Of a stretch of 64,000 bases of DNA, positions 29,345 to 37,357 are shown piece by piece. The position numbers and the translations under genes are program-made. Below the pieces are notes generated by a model, which was not told where the DNA came from, searched no databases, and saw only the letters and a program-made list of their open reading frames with translations. How positions within the stretch are numbered: position 1 is the stretch's first letter; each line of letters starts with the position of its first letter. The stretch spans positions 2,046,001 to 2,110,000 of the forward strand of contig NZ_CP108677.1 in assembly GCF_035994945.1 (NCBI RefSeq). Reading direction: 5' to 3'. This stretch comes from Streptomyces sp. NBC_01216. Lineage in GTDB: Bacteria; Actinomycetota; Actinomycetes; Streptomycetales; Streptomycetaceae.

Positions 29345-29737
29345 TCATCCTCCGAGTTCGCACGTGGGTTCCGGACCGCCCGGCAGTGCCGCCTCGGCCC
29401 GCAGGAGCTGCGCGGCGACCTGCGCGCGTGCCGCCTGGAGCAGTTCGACGAGCCCGTCGAGCTCGGCCAGCTTCCTGCGGTACACGTCGAGCGACGCCGG
29501 GCAGGCGTCGCCCGCCGGGTGCCCCGCCCGCAGGCAGTCGACGAAGGGCCGCGTCTCCTCCAGTTCGAAGCCGAAATCCTGGAGGGTCCGGATCTGCCGG
29601 ATCAGGCGCAGGTCGTCCTCGTCGTAGGTGCGGTAGCCGTTCTCCGTCCGCCGGGAGGGCAGGAGACCCCGGGACTCGTAGTAACGCAGAGTCCGCGTGG
29701 TGGTTCCCGCCCGCTCGGCAAGCTCGCCGATTCGCAT
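29345..29737 (-). CDS. MerR-family regulator (redox or thiol-reactive sensor candidate)
   Basis: 130 residues. MRIGELAERAGTTTRTLRYY and ESRGLLPSRRTENGYRTYDE form the MerR winged HTH; a long dimerisation helix follows. Two cysteines sit in VDCLRAGHPAGDACPAS (about 80 and 92) and a third near the C-terminus (EPTCELGG), suitable for metal or thiol-electrophile sensing. The ATG at 29737 falls about 7 bases after the -10 box, so the mRNA is probably leaderless; a longer upstream reading lacks coding bias. Likely autoregulates and controls trxA. Confidence 0.88.
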   Translation of the reverse strand: MRIGELAERAGTTTRTLRYYESRGLLPSRRTENGYRTYDEDDLRLIRQIRTLQDFGFELEETRPFVDCLRAGHPAGDACPASLDVYRRKLAELDGLVELLQAARAQVAAQLLRAEAALPGGPEPTCELGG

Positions 29738-29744
29738 GGCCCCG

Positions 29745-29775
29745 AAGGTACGCCTTGACGCCGACGTCAAGGCAA
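29745..29775 (-). promoter_or_regulatory. MerR-type promoter with operator between -35 and -10
   Basis: Minus strand: TTGCCT (-35), a 19-bp spacer and TACCTT (-10). A perfect inverted repeat, GCCTTGACG-N4-CGTCAAGGC (29752-29773), occupies the spacer. The 19-bp spacing and central dyad are the hallmark of promoters that MerR proteins untwist to activate. Confidence 0.65.
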
Positions 29776-29920
29776 GGACGGCACGGGCGCGGTGCCGCGG
29801 GCCGGACGGGACGGCCCGGTCCGATCGGCCGGGCCGTGCGCGACGCCCCCGGGTGCCGGGTGCGGGAGCGCCGGTCACGGTGCGGGCTCCGGGTGCGGAC
29901 AGGTGCGGGATTCGACCCCG

Positions 29921-29984
29921 CGAAGGCCCCGACTCGGCTGCGCCAGGCAGGAGTCGAGCGAACGGGGCCTTCGAGGGTCGAAGG
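29921..29984. other. Nested hairpins in the merR/GH16 intergenic region
   Basis: CGAAGGCCCCG pairs with CGGGGCCTTCG over 53 bp; inside, GACTC pairs with GAGTC and CTGC with GCAG. An overlapping alternative, CCTTCGA-GGG-TCGAAGG (29968-29984), excludes the outer stem. Neither neighbouring gene ends here, so this is not an obvious terminator. Nothing coding is visible in 29738-30113. Confidence 0.4.
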
Positions 29985-29995
29985 CGCCGGACCCA

Positions 29996-30024
29996 TTGAC
30001 GAGTGCGGTGTCTCCAACTACAAA
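29996..30024 (+). promoter_or_regulatory. Promoter of the GH16 beta-glucanase gene
   Basis: TTGACG, 17-bp spacer, TACAAA. Predicted start at about 30031, which coincides with the first base of the operator palindrome. Confidence 0.6.
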
Positions 30025-30030
30025 AGCCTC

Positions 30031-30046
30031 CTGAGAGCGCTCTCAG
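30031..30046 (+). promoter_or_regulatory. LacI-type operator of the GH16 gene
   Basis: Perfect 16-bp palindrome CTGAGAGCGCTCTCAG at the predicted transcription start. It closely resembles the known Streptomyces LacI-family (CebR) operator TGGGAGCGCTCCCA, so repression relieved by a glucan-derived sugar is likely. No LacI regulator is encoded nearby. Confidence 0.65.
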
Positions 30047-30113
30047 CATGTTTCGGCATGCGCACCGCCCGTCCTCCCACCCGCCACGCACCATCCTTCC
30101 GGAGGTGTTCGCC

Positions 30114-31610
30114 TTGAGCCGCTTCAGACGTGTCCGGCCCGTCCGCACCCACCGCGCCCGCGCCCGCCGAACGCCCGTGCTCGCCTCGCTGCTCGCCTCG
30201 GCGCTGGCCGCCGGGGCGCTGCTCGGCCTGGGCGGCGGGGCCGGCAGCGCCAGCGGTGCCGTCCCGCCGGCCCCCGGCTGGTCGCTCCAGTGGAGCGACG
30301 ACTTCGACGGCCCTGACCGCTCCCTGCCGAACACGGCCGACTGGCAGATCGACACCGGTCACGGCTACCCCGGCGGCCCGGGGAACTGGGGCACCGGAGA
30401 GATCCAGGACTACACCGCGAACCCCGACAACCTCCGCCTCGACGGCAACGGCAACCTCCGCATCACCCCGCTCCGGGACGGCGCGGGCAACTGGACCTCG
30501 GCCCGGATCGAGACCAGGCGGGCCGACTTCAAGGCGCCCGCGGGCGGCACGCTGCGCATCGAGGGACGCATCCGGATGCCGGACGTGACCGGCGACGCGG
30601 CGCTCGGCTACTGGCCGGCGTTCTGGGCCCTGGGCGCGCCGTACCGGGGCAACCACTGGAACTGGCCCGCCATCGGCGAGTTCGACATCATGGAAAACGT
30701 CAACGGCCTCGACTCGGTCTGGGGCGTGCTCCACTGCGGCGTGAACCCGGGCGGCCCCTGCGGCGAGACCACGGGCATCGGCGCCTCCCGCGCCTGCCCC
30801 GACAGCACCTGCCAGTCGGCCTTCCACACCTACCGCTTCGAATGGGACCGCTCGGTCTCGCCCAACGCGCTGCGCTGGTACGTGGACGGACGGCTCTTCC
30901 ACAGTGTCGACGAGAACCGGGTGGGCGCCGCGGCCTGGGCCGACATGACCAGCCACGCCGGGTACTTCATCCTGCTCAACGTGGCGATGGGCGGGGCTTT
31001 CCCGGACGCGCTGGCCGGGAGGACGCCGACCGCCGCGACGGTGCCGGGCCGGCCGATGCTCGTGGACTACGTGGCGGTGTGGACACGGGGCGGTTCCACG
31101 ACGACCCCGCCGACGACACCACCCACCACGCCGCCGCCCTCCGGGTCCTCGCGGCTGTACCTCCGGCCGGGCGGCGGGGCCGGAGACGCCACCTCGGCGT
31201 CCACCGTGACGCTGGCCTCGGCGGGGGGCGTCAACCACGACGGGACGCCGACGAACCCGCGGGTCTTCACCTCGGGACCGGTCACCCGCTCGTACAACGG
31301 CGGCTCCACGCAGTTCGACCTGTTCGTGGACGCCGGAACGGTGGTCGCCAACGGGCAGCAGGTCAGGGTGAGTTACGACCGCACGGGCGACGGGACCTGG
31401 GAACGCACCGAGACATACCAGTACTTCGCGACCGATCCCGTGCCGGGATACGAGCACTACACCCAGGCACGCGGACTGAAGTCGTCGACCGGAACGCACG
31501 GGAACCTGGTGAACGGCCGCGTCCGGGTCGAGGTGTGGAACGCGATCGGCCACGGGCCCAGCACGCTCGGCACCGGGGACCGCTCCGTACTGACCATCCC
31601 CTTCTCCTGA
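30114..31610 (+). CDS. Secreted GH16 endo-beta-1,3-glucanase (laminarinase-type) with C-terminal accessory domain
   Basis: 498 residues. An Arg-rich N-terminus and hydrophobic core (VLASLLASALAAGALLGLGG) form a Sec-type signal peptide. The GH16 domain spans about 45-325, with catalytic GEFDIMENVN (ExDxxE) and ALGYWPAFWALG. A Thr/Pro linker (TTTPPTTPPTTPPPSG) leads to a ~145-residue C-terminal beta domain starting SRLYLRPGGGAG, which looks like a glucan-binding module but which I cannot assign. TTG start for GGAGG eight bases upstream. The upstream LacI-type operator fits induction by beta-glucan such as fungal wall or laminarin. Confidence 0.9.
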   Translation: MSRFRRVRPVRTHRARARRTPVLASLLASALAAGALLGLGGGAGSASGAVPPAPGWSLQWSDDFDGPDRSLPNTADWQIDTGHGYPGGPGNWGTGEIQDYTANPDNLRLDGNGNLRITPLRDGAGNWTSARIETRRADFKAPAGGTLRIEGRIRMPDVTGDAALGYWPAFWALGAPYRGNHWNWPAIGEFDIMENVNGLDSVWGVLHCGVNPGGPCGETTGIGASRACPDSTCQSAFHTYRFEWDRSVSPNALRWYVDGRLFHSVDENRVGAAAWADMTSHAGYFILLNVAMGGAFPDALAGRTPTAATVPGRPMLVDYVAVWTRGGSTTTPPTTPPTTPPPSGSSRLYLRPGGGAGDATSASTVTLASAGGVNHDGTPTNPRVFTSGPVTRSYNGGSTQFDLFVDAGTVVANGQQVRVSYDRTGDGTWERTETYQYFATDPVPGYEHYTQARGLKSSTGTHGNLVNGRVRVEVWNAIGHGPSTLGTGDRSVLTIPFS

Positions 31611-31632
31611 CGCGCGCCCTCGGCGTGCGCGA

Positions 31633-31667
31633 GGACGGTCCCGGCAGCAGCTCGGCCGGGACCGTCC
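31633..31667. terminator. Bidirectional terminator between GH16 gene and dctA
   Basis: 13-bp perfect stem GGACGGTCCCGGC / GCCGGGACCGTCC with a 9-nt loop, between convergent genes. Confidence 0.75.
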
Positions 31668-31712
31668 GCCGCGCGGCACGGGAGCCCCGGCCGCGCGGCG
31701 GGACCGTGCCGG

Positions 31713-33065
31713 TCACACGCTCGCCGGTGCCTTCTCCTCGCCTTCCTCGGCCCGCTGGTCCGGCACCTCGGCCGGGCCGTGGTCGTCGACGAGCGTCTTC
31801 TCGTCGAAGGGGACGCGGCCCGCGAGGACCTCGGTCAGGCGCGCCGTGTCGATCTCCTTCGTCCAGGTGCCGACGAGGACCGTCGCGACCGCGTTGCCCG
31901 CGAAGTTGGTCAGGGCACGGGCCTCGCTCATGAAACGGTCGATGCCGACGATCAGGCCGACCCCGTCGACCAGTTCGGGACGGTGCGACTGGAGTCCGCC
32001 GGCGAGGGTGGCCAGACCGGCACCGGTGACGCCGGCCGCGCCCTTCGAGGCGATGACCATGAAGGCCAGGAGGGAGACCTGCTCACCGAGCGAGAGCGGA
32101 TCACCCATCGCCTCGGCGACGAAGAGCGAGGCCATGGTCAGGTAGATCGCGGTGCCGTCCAGGTTGAACGAGTAGCCGGTCGGCACGGTGATGCCGACGA
32201 CGGGCTTGCTGACACCCAGGTGCTCCATCTTCGCGATGAGCCGCGGCAGCGCCGACTCGGACGAGGAGGTCGACAGGATGAGCAGGAACTCGCGCCCCAG
32301 GTACCTCAGCAGCTTCAGGATGCTGACGCCGGCGACCAGCCGCAGCAGTGTGCCGAGCACCACGAAGACGAACAGGGCGCAGGTCAGATAGAAGCCGATC
32401 ATGATGACGGCGAGGGACTTCAGCGCGTCGACACCGGTGGCGCCGACGACCGCCGCGATGGCGCCGAAGGCCCCGACGGGCGCGACCCACATGATCATGC
32501 CGAGGATGCGGAACACCAGGCGCTGGATGTGCCCGATCCCGCGCAGGACCGGCTCCCCGCCCCGCCCCATGGCCTGGAGCGCGAACCCGGCGAGCAGGGC
32601 CACCAGGAGGGTCTGGAGGACCTCCCCCTCGGTGAAGGCCGAGACCAGGGTCTTCGGGATGACACCGAGGAGGAAGTCGGCCGTGGACTCGCTCGCGCCC
32701 TCCGCCTGATGGGACCCCGCCTCGGCGACCTCCTTCGTGAGGTGAAGCCCGGAGCCGGGCTCCAGGAGATTGCCGATGAGCAGGCCGATCGCGAGGGCGA
32801 CGGTGGACATCACGAGGAAGTACCCGAGGGCGAGCCCGCCGACCGCGCCGACCTTCGCCGCCTTCCGGACCGAGCCGACACCGAGCACGATCGTGCAGAA
32901 GATGATGGGCGAGATCATCATCTTGATCAGGTTCACGAAGCCGGTGCCCAGCGGCTTGAGCTCGACGGCGACGCCCGGCGCCAGGAAGCCGACGGCGATG
33001 CCGAGCAGTACGGCGCCGATGACGGCGAGATACAGGTAGTGGGTGCGGTCCCGCTGTGCGGCCAC
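31713..33065 (-). CDS. dctA: C4-dicarboxylate:cation symporter
   Basis: 450 residues of the DctA/GltP family, importing succinate, fumarate and malate with H+ or Na+. Signatures: ISPIIFCTIVLGVGSV, the serine motif STSSSESALPRLIAKMEHLG, GYSFNLDGTAIYLTMASLFV and AGGLQSHRPELVDGVGLIVG-type HP2 region. GTG start chosen for GAGGAGG six bases upstream. Divergent from a CitA/DcuS-type kinase and CitB-type regulator, the usual control of C4-dicarboxylate uptake. An acidic/Gln tail (EEGEEKAPASV) follows the last helix. Confidence 0.95.
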   Translation of the reverse strand: MAAQRDRTHYLYLAVIGAVLLGIAVGFLAPGVAVELKPLGTGFVNLIKMMISPIIFCTIVLGVGSVRKAAKVGAVGGLALGYFLVMSTVALAIGLLIGNLLEPGSGLHLTKEVAEAGSHQAEGASESTADFLLGVIPKTLVSAFTEGEVLQTLLVALLAGFALQAMGRGGEPVLRGIGHIQRLVFRILGMIMWVAPVGAFGAIAAVVGATGVDALKSLAVIMIGFYLTCALFVFVVLGTLLRLVAGVSILKLLRYLGREFLLILSTSSSESALPRLIAKMEHLGVSKPVVGITVPTGYSFNLDGTAIYLTMASLFVAEAMGDPLSLGEQVSLLAFMVIASKGAAGVTGAGLATLAGGLQSHRPELVDGVGLIVGIDRFMSEARALTNFAGNAVATVLVGTWTKEIDTARLTEVLAGRVPFDEKTLVDDHGPAEVPDQRAEEGEEKAPASV

Positions 33066-33129
33066 GGGGGTCCTCCTCGTGCTGGTGGGTGTCCACGTCC
33101 CGGTGGATCCCCGCGACTATCCATCAGCC

Positions 33130-33145
33130 TGTGACCGGGGTCACC
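33130..33145. promoter_or_regulatory. Crp-like site in the dctA/kinase divergent region
   Basis: TGTGACCGGGGTCACC, a TGTGA-N6-TCAC dyad close to the Crp consensus also used by Streptomyces Crp. It lies within the 176-bp divergent region, about 65 bp upstream of dctA. Confidence 0.4.
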
Positions 33146-33241
33146 CTTGCGTGCGTTTCGTTCGCACGCGAGCGGGTCCCGGCGGGCCGGGATGCGGACG
33201 AGCCGGGTCCGCCGCGCATCCGGCCGGGCACACTTACCCGC

Positions 33242-35095
33242 ATGCGCGTACCCCTCCCCCGGCCCCGGAGCCTCGCCGGCCAGCTCTTCGCGATGCAGGT
33301 CGTGCTGGTGGCGGCGGTCGTGGCCGGGTGCGCCGTCTTCGCCTATGTCACCGACCGCGGTCAGGCCGAGGAGCACGCCCGGCGGCAGTCCCGCGCCATC
33401 GCCACGGCGGTGGCGGCGTCCCCCGCGGTGGCCGAGGCGGTCCGCTCGGACCGGCCCACGGCGCTGCTCCAGCCCTACGCGGAGGCGCTGCGGCACCACG
33501 CGGGGGTCACGTTCGTGGTGGTCATGACGCCGGACGGGACCCGCTGGACTCATCCGGAGCCGGGCCAGATCGGACACACCTACATCGGCCACACCGGGCC
33601 GGCCGTGCGGGGGGAGACGTTCTCCGAGACCCACCGCGGCGTGCTCGGGACCTCGGTGCGCACCGTCGCGCCGGTCTTCGACGGCGACCGGGTCATCGCG
33701 CTGGTGAGCGCGGGGATCACGGTCGAGAGGATCAGTGAACAGATGCGGGACCAGGTGGCGGCGCTGCTGGGGATGGCCGGGGCGGCTCTGCTGCTCGGCG
33801 GCATCGGCACGTACGTGATCAACTCCCGCCTGCGGCGCCACACCCACGGCATGAACGCGGCCGAGCTGAGCCGGATGCACGACTACCACGAAGCCGCGCT
33901 GCACGCCGTACGCGAGGGGCTGGTGATGCTGGACGGGCGGCGCCGGATCGCGCTGGTCAACGACGGCGCGCGCGAGTTGCTCGGCCTGGACGCGGACGTG
34001 GTGGGACGGCCGGCGGCGGCGCTGGGATTGCCCGCCTCCCTGACCGGTGCGCTGCTGGCCGCGGAACCGCGGGTCGACGAGCTGCACCTGACCGCCGACC
34101 GGGTGCTGGTGGTCAGCACCGGTCCGGTGGTCGGCGGAGAGCGGCGCGGGACCGTGGTCACCCTGCGCGACCACACCGAGCTCCAGGCGCTTTCGGGCGA
34201 GCTGACCTCCGAGCGGGGCTTCACCCAGGCGCTCCGCTCGCAGGCACACGAGGCGGCGAACCGGCTGCACACCGTGGTCTCGCTGATCGAGCTCGGCCGG
34301 GTGGACGAGGCGGTCGGCTTCGCCACGGCGGAACTGGAGCTGGCCCAGACACTGACCGACCGTGTGGTCGACGCGGTGGGTGAACCGGTGCTCGCGGCCC
34401 TGCTGCTGGGCAAGGCGGCCCAGGCGAACGAGCGGGGCGTGGAGCTGGTCCTGACCGAGGACAGCCGCATCGACGACGGACTGCTCCCCTCGACGGTGCC
34501 GCCGCGCGACCTGGTGACCGTCCTGGGCAACCTGATCGACAACGCGGTCGAGGCGGCGGGCCGGCCCGCGGGCCTCCCGAGCGGGGGCGGCGGGCCGGAT
34601 GTCCCCGGCCACGACGGAGCCGGGCCAGAGGGAGCCGGCCACGACGGAGCGGAGGAGCCCGTGCGCGGGAGGCCGACGGCCCGGGAGGGCTCCGGCGCCC
34701 CCGGGCCACGCGTCACGGTCACCGCTCTGGCCTGCGACGGGGAGCTGCTGATCCGCGTCGCCGACAACGGCCCCGGAGTACCCGAGCACGCCCGGCGCGC
34801 GGTCTTCGAACGGGGCTGGTCCACCCACGGGCGCGGTCGCGGCCTGGGCCTCGCCCTGGTCCGCCAGGCGACGACCCGCGCGGGTGGCTCGGTGAGCCTG
34901 GGCACGGCCCGGGAGGGCGGAGCGGAGTTCACCGTACGACTGCCGCTGCCCCGGGCGCCCCGGCCCACGGCCCTCCCCGTCGCCGGACGGCCCGGCCGCC
35001 CGGTACCCCCGCCCGACACCGCCGGCCGCACCGGCCATCCGCCACCGGCCTCCCGTACCGGGCCGAACACGGCGGCCCCGCTCCCACCGAGGTGA
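33242..35095 (+). CDS. CitA/DcuS-type sensor histidine kinase
   Basis: 617 residues. Membrane helix at ~15-37 (LFAMQVVLVAAVVAGCAVFA), an extracytoplasmic sensor to ~175 (HHAGVTFVVVMTPDGTRWTH, TYIGHTGPAVRGE), helix 2 (LLGMAGAALLLGGIGTYVI), a PAS domain (EGLVMLDGRRRIALVNDGA), the H-box QAHEAANRLHTVVSLIELG, N-box NLIDNAVEAA, G1 VADNGPGVPEHA and G2 GRGLGLALVRQA. A ~50-residue Gly/Pro/Glu insertion splits the ATPase domain after the N-box. Predicted to sense C4-dicarboxylate or citrate and control dctA with the next gene. The Pro-rich tail (~45 residues) is extra. Confidence 0.92.
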   Translation: MRVPLPRPRSLAGQLFAMQVVLVAAVVAGCAVFAYVTDRGQAEEHARRQSRAIATAVAASPAVAEAVRSDRPTALLQPYAEALRHHAGVTFVVVMTPDGTRWTHPEPGQIGHTYIGHTGPAVRGETFSETHRGVLGTSVRTVAPVFDGDRVIALVSAGITVERISEQMRDQVAALLGMAGAALLLGGIGTYVINSRLRRHTHGMNAAELSRMHDYHEAALHAVREGLVMLDGRRRIALVNDGARELLGLDADVVGRPAAALGLPASLTGALLAAEPRVDELHLTADRVLVVSTGPVVGGERRGTVVTLRDHTELQALSGELTSERGFTQALRSQAHEAANRLHTVVSLIELGRVDEAVGFATAELELAQTLTDRVVDAVGEPVLAALLLGKAAQANERGVELVLTEDSRIDDGLLPSTVPPRDLVTVLGNLIDNAVEAAGRPAGLPSGGGGPDVPGHDGAGPEGAGHDGAEEPVRGRPTAREGSGAPGPRVTVTALACDGELLIRVADNGPGVPEHARRAVFERGWSTHGRGRGLGLALVRQATTRAGGSVSLGTAREGGAEFTVRLPLPRAPRPTALPVAGRPGRPVPPPDTAGRTGHPPPASRTGPNTAAPLPPR

Positions 35096-35099
35096 CCGC

Positions 35100-35795
35100 A
35101 TGAGCAGCCCGTCCATCCGTGTCCTCGTCGTCGAGGACGATCCCGTCGCCGCCGACGCGCACGCGCTCTACGCCGGACGGGTGCCCGGCTTCACCGTCAG
35201 CGGGGTCGCGCACTCGCGGACGGCCGCCGCGCGGTTCCTGGAGCGCACACCGGTCGATCTGATCCTGCTCGACCTGTACCTCCCCGACGGTCATGGCCTC
35301 CGGTTGCTCCGCTCACTGCGCGCCGGGGGCCATGGGGCCGACGTCATCGCCGTCACCTCGGCCCGCGATCTCGCGATCGTGCGCGAGGGCGTGTCCCTCG
35401 GCGTCGTCCAGTACGTACTGAAGCCCTTCACCTTCGCGACCCTGCGGGACCGGCTCACCCGCTACGCGGAGTTCCGGGCCACCGCGGGCGAGGCCGCGGG
35501 GCAGGACGAGGTGGACCGGGCCCTGGCCACGCTCCGCACCCCTCATCCCGTGACGCTCCCCAAGGGGCTCAGCGCCCCCACGCTGGGGGCCGTCACCCGC
35601 GCGCTGCGGGACGCGCCGGACGGGCTGACCGCCGCCGAGGCGGGGGCCGCCGTCGGCATCTCACGGATCACCGCCCGCCGCTACCTGGAGCACCTCGTCA
35701 CCGACGGCAGAGCCGCGCGGGCACCGCGGTACGGGCAGATCGGCCGGCCGGAACTCCGGTACCGCTGGACCAGCGCGCCCGGCGCCACCCCCTGA
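35100..35795 (+). CDS. CitB/DcuR-type response regulator
   Basis: 231 residues. Receiver domain with acidic pocket VVEDDPVAADAHA, phospho-acceptor Asp in DLILLDLYLPDGHGL and Lys in VVQYVLKPFTF; C-terminal winged/HTH domain (GLTAAEAGAAVGISRITARR, YLEHLVTDGRAARAPRYG) as in CitB rather than NarL. Begins 4 bp after the kinase stop; partner of that kinase. Likely activates dctA from the divergent region. Confidence 0.93.
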   Translation: MSSPSIRVLVVEDDPVAADAHALYAGRVPGFTVSGVAHSRTAAARFLERTPVDLILLDLYLPDGHGLRLLRSLRAGGHGADVIAVTSARDLAIVREGVSLGVVQYVLKPFTFATLRDRLTRYAEFRATAGEAAGQDEVDRALATLRTPHPVTLPKGLSAPTLGAVTRALRDAPDGLTAAEAGAAVGISRITARRYLEHLVTDGRAARAPRYGQIGRPELRYRWTSAPGATP

Positions 35796-35829
35796 GAGCC
35801 TGTCGTCCGAAGGCCACCCGACGGGCTCT
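35795..35829 (+). terminator. Terminator after the response regulator gene
   Basis: AGAGCC-t-GTCG pairs with CGAC-g-GGCTCT, starting at the stop codon; 15-nt loop. Confidence 0.55.
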
Positions 35830-36023
35830 GAGGCTCTGATACCGCGCGGTGGGCGCCCCGCGCCGTCGCCACCGTCCGCCGACCGTCCGGTGTCTACGCG
35901 CGAAGACCCACCGTGAGTGACCGGGCGCGTTGAGTTACCCGTGGGTTCGCCTCTTCCTACGACATCCGGCCTTGGCTGAACGCACCGTAGCCAACGGTGA
36001 CGTTCCGCACCTACTGTGACGCC

Positions 36024-36707
36024 GTGCACCAACCCCAGTCCCCACCCTCTCCCCCGTTCGACACCGTCGCCGCGCGCCGCCTGCGCGAGGGCCTCGGCAT
36101 GGCCCCGGGTCATGTCGCCTACGGTCTGCGGGCCCAGTACGGGCTCCTCGTCAATCCCGAGACCGTCGTCGCCTGGGAGCGTGGCCGCCTCGCCCCGACC
36201 CCCCAGGAGCTGACCGCGCTCGCGGGGGTCCTGTGGTGCGCGCCCGGCGATCTGCTGGCCGCCGCGACCACCCTGCGCGAGTGCCGGATGGCCCGCTCCC
36301 TCGCACCGGAGGACCTGGCACGCCGGGTCGGGCTGGAGCCGGCCGCCTACCTGCGGATGGAGGAGTCCGGGCGCTGGCGCGGCAACGAGCGCCAGACCGC
36401 GGCGCTCGCCCAGGCGCTCGACCTCGGGCCGCGCGCGCTCCTGACGGCGACCGGCCGGGACGCGGACCTCGCGGGCCTGCTCCGCGACGCGGCGACCACC
36501 CGATGGCAGGCATACGTCCGACCCCTGGTCAAGATGCTGCCGCTGCAGAAACGCGTGCTGGAGACCGCGCTGCAGCGGCTGCACACCGACTACCACGCCC
36601 GGATGGCGGCCACGAGCAGCTGGGGCGCCTCCGGCGACAGCGGCGACTCGGGCCGTGCCTATCTGGACCGGATCGTGGATCACTTCTGGGAGGTGGCCGA
36701 CGCTTAG
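36024..36707 (+). CDS. Helix-turn-helix regulator of unknown target
   Basis: 227 residues. Two XRE-like HTH segments: VAARRLREGLGMAPGHVAYG with LLVNPETVVAWERGRLAPTP, and ARSLAPEDLARRVGLEPAAY with LRMEESGRWRGNERQTAALA. The C-terminal ~70 residues (RWQAYVRPLVKMLPLQKRVL...) are a helical domain I do not recognise. GTG start chosen because TACTGT lies 6 bases upstream as a -10 box, implying a leaderless mRNA; no ribosome site is visible. The stop codon overlaps the left copy of the 30-bp inverted repeat. Confidence 0.75.
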   Translation: MHQPQSPPSPPFDTVAARRLREGLGMAPGHVAYGLRAQYGLLVNPETVVAWERGRLAPTPQELTALAGVLWCAPGDLLAAATTLRECRMARSLAPEDLARRVGLEPAAYLRMEESGRWRGNERQTAALAQALDLGPRALLTATGRDADLAGLLRDAATTRWQAYVRPLVKMLPLQKRVLETALQRLHTDYHARMAATSSWGASGDSGDSGRAYLDRIVDHFWEVADA

Positions 36708-36735
36708 CGGACGACTCCGGAAGTCCTTCGGGGGT
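36706..36735 (+). repeat. Left copy of a 30-bp inverted repeat
   Basis: Starts AGCGGACGACTCCGGAAG and ends TCCTTCGGGGGT. Matches the reverse complement of 37913-37942 at 28 of 30 positions. Its core CCGGAAG-TC-CTTCGGG can itself fold. The 179 bp between it and the cupin gene holds no gene I can support. Confidence 0.7.
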
Positions 36736-36914
36736 CGATCAGGCCGCTGGTGCGACGGAGGGTTCTTCGTGGTGATCGGTGGTGTGCCGATCGAGCCGGG
36801 CCGGCAGTTCGTCCAGGCCGGAGGTGGACCCGGTCCCGGACCCGGGCCAGGGTCGGACGGCAGCGACAGCGGGTGGACGGACGCCTTCTCGTCGCTGGAC
36901 AGGACGTACTCGGC

Positions 36915-37289
36915 CTAGTGAGTCCAGGGCGGCGTGATGGTGCTGCCGTCGGCCAGCTCGGCGCTGAGCCCGACACGTGTAGTGACCCAGATGTGCGCGG
37001 GCTGGTCGGTGGTATTGGCAACCGACAGCTCGGAGCCTGCCGGAGCCACCGCCGCGTCACCGACGCCGAGTTCGGCGCTCTCGGCGCCGATGGCGAGCCG
37101 GAGTCGACCGGACAGAACGTAGAACGTCTCCTCGTGACTGATCATGTGAGCCGGACCCACCGTTCCGGCCGGAATCTCGCCGCGCCAGGAGGCGAGGTCC
37201 CGGCTGCCCGTGCCAGGACGCACGTAGGAAACGAAGCGGGCACCGTGGATCTCATGCACGACGGCTTCGCCACTGCGAATGAAAGGCAT
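36915..37289 (-). CDS. Small cupin-domain protein
   Basis: 124 residues, a single cupin_2 barrel: RGEIPAGTVGPAHMISHEET (motif 1, with metal-ligand His and Glu) and LGVGDAAVAPAGSELSVANT (motif 2). Function not identifiable; relatives are isomerases, dioxygenases or ligand-binding proteins. ATG start with AAGGAG upstream. Divergent from a MarR regulator across 68 bp packed with two operator dyads, so it is the regulator's likely target. Confidence 0.85.
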   Translation of the reverse strand: MPFIRSGEAVVHEIHGARFVSYVRPGTGSRDLASWRGEIPAGTVGPAHMISHEETFYVLSGRLRLAIGAESAELGVGDAAVAPAGSELSVANTTDQPAHIWVTTRVGLSAELADGSTITPPWTH

Positions 37290-37304
37290 ACCAGGCTCCT
37301 TATA

Positions 37305-37340
37305 GACAAGCTACTTGTCCATAAAGACAAGCAGCTTGAC
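37305..37340. promoter_or_regulatory. Twin MarR operators between cupin and marR genes
   Basis: GACAAGCTACTTGTC (37305-37319) and GACAAGCAGCTTGAC (37326-37340): two ACAAG-N3-CTTGT-type dyads with centres 21 bp apart, two helical turns. A -10 box TATAGT (37345-37350) for marR follows, 7 bases before its ATG. Confidence 0.65.
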
Positions 37341-37357
37341 GAGTTATAGTCAAGCCC

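Noticed and set aside
29904..29922. A tRNA T-arm-like string (GCGGGATTCGACCCCGC)
   Set aside because: The loop is out of register with TTCRANY, and no acceptor, anticodon or D arm can be drawn around it.
29345..30355. A 336-residue start for the MerR regulator
   Set aside because: The extra N-terminal 200 residues are low complexity and would run across the GH16 promoter; the MerR fold starts at the ATG at 29737.
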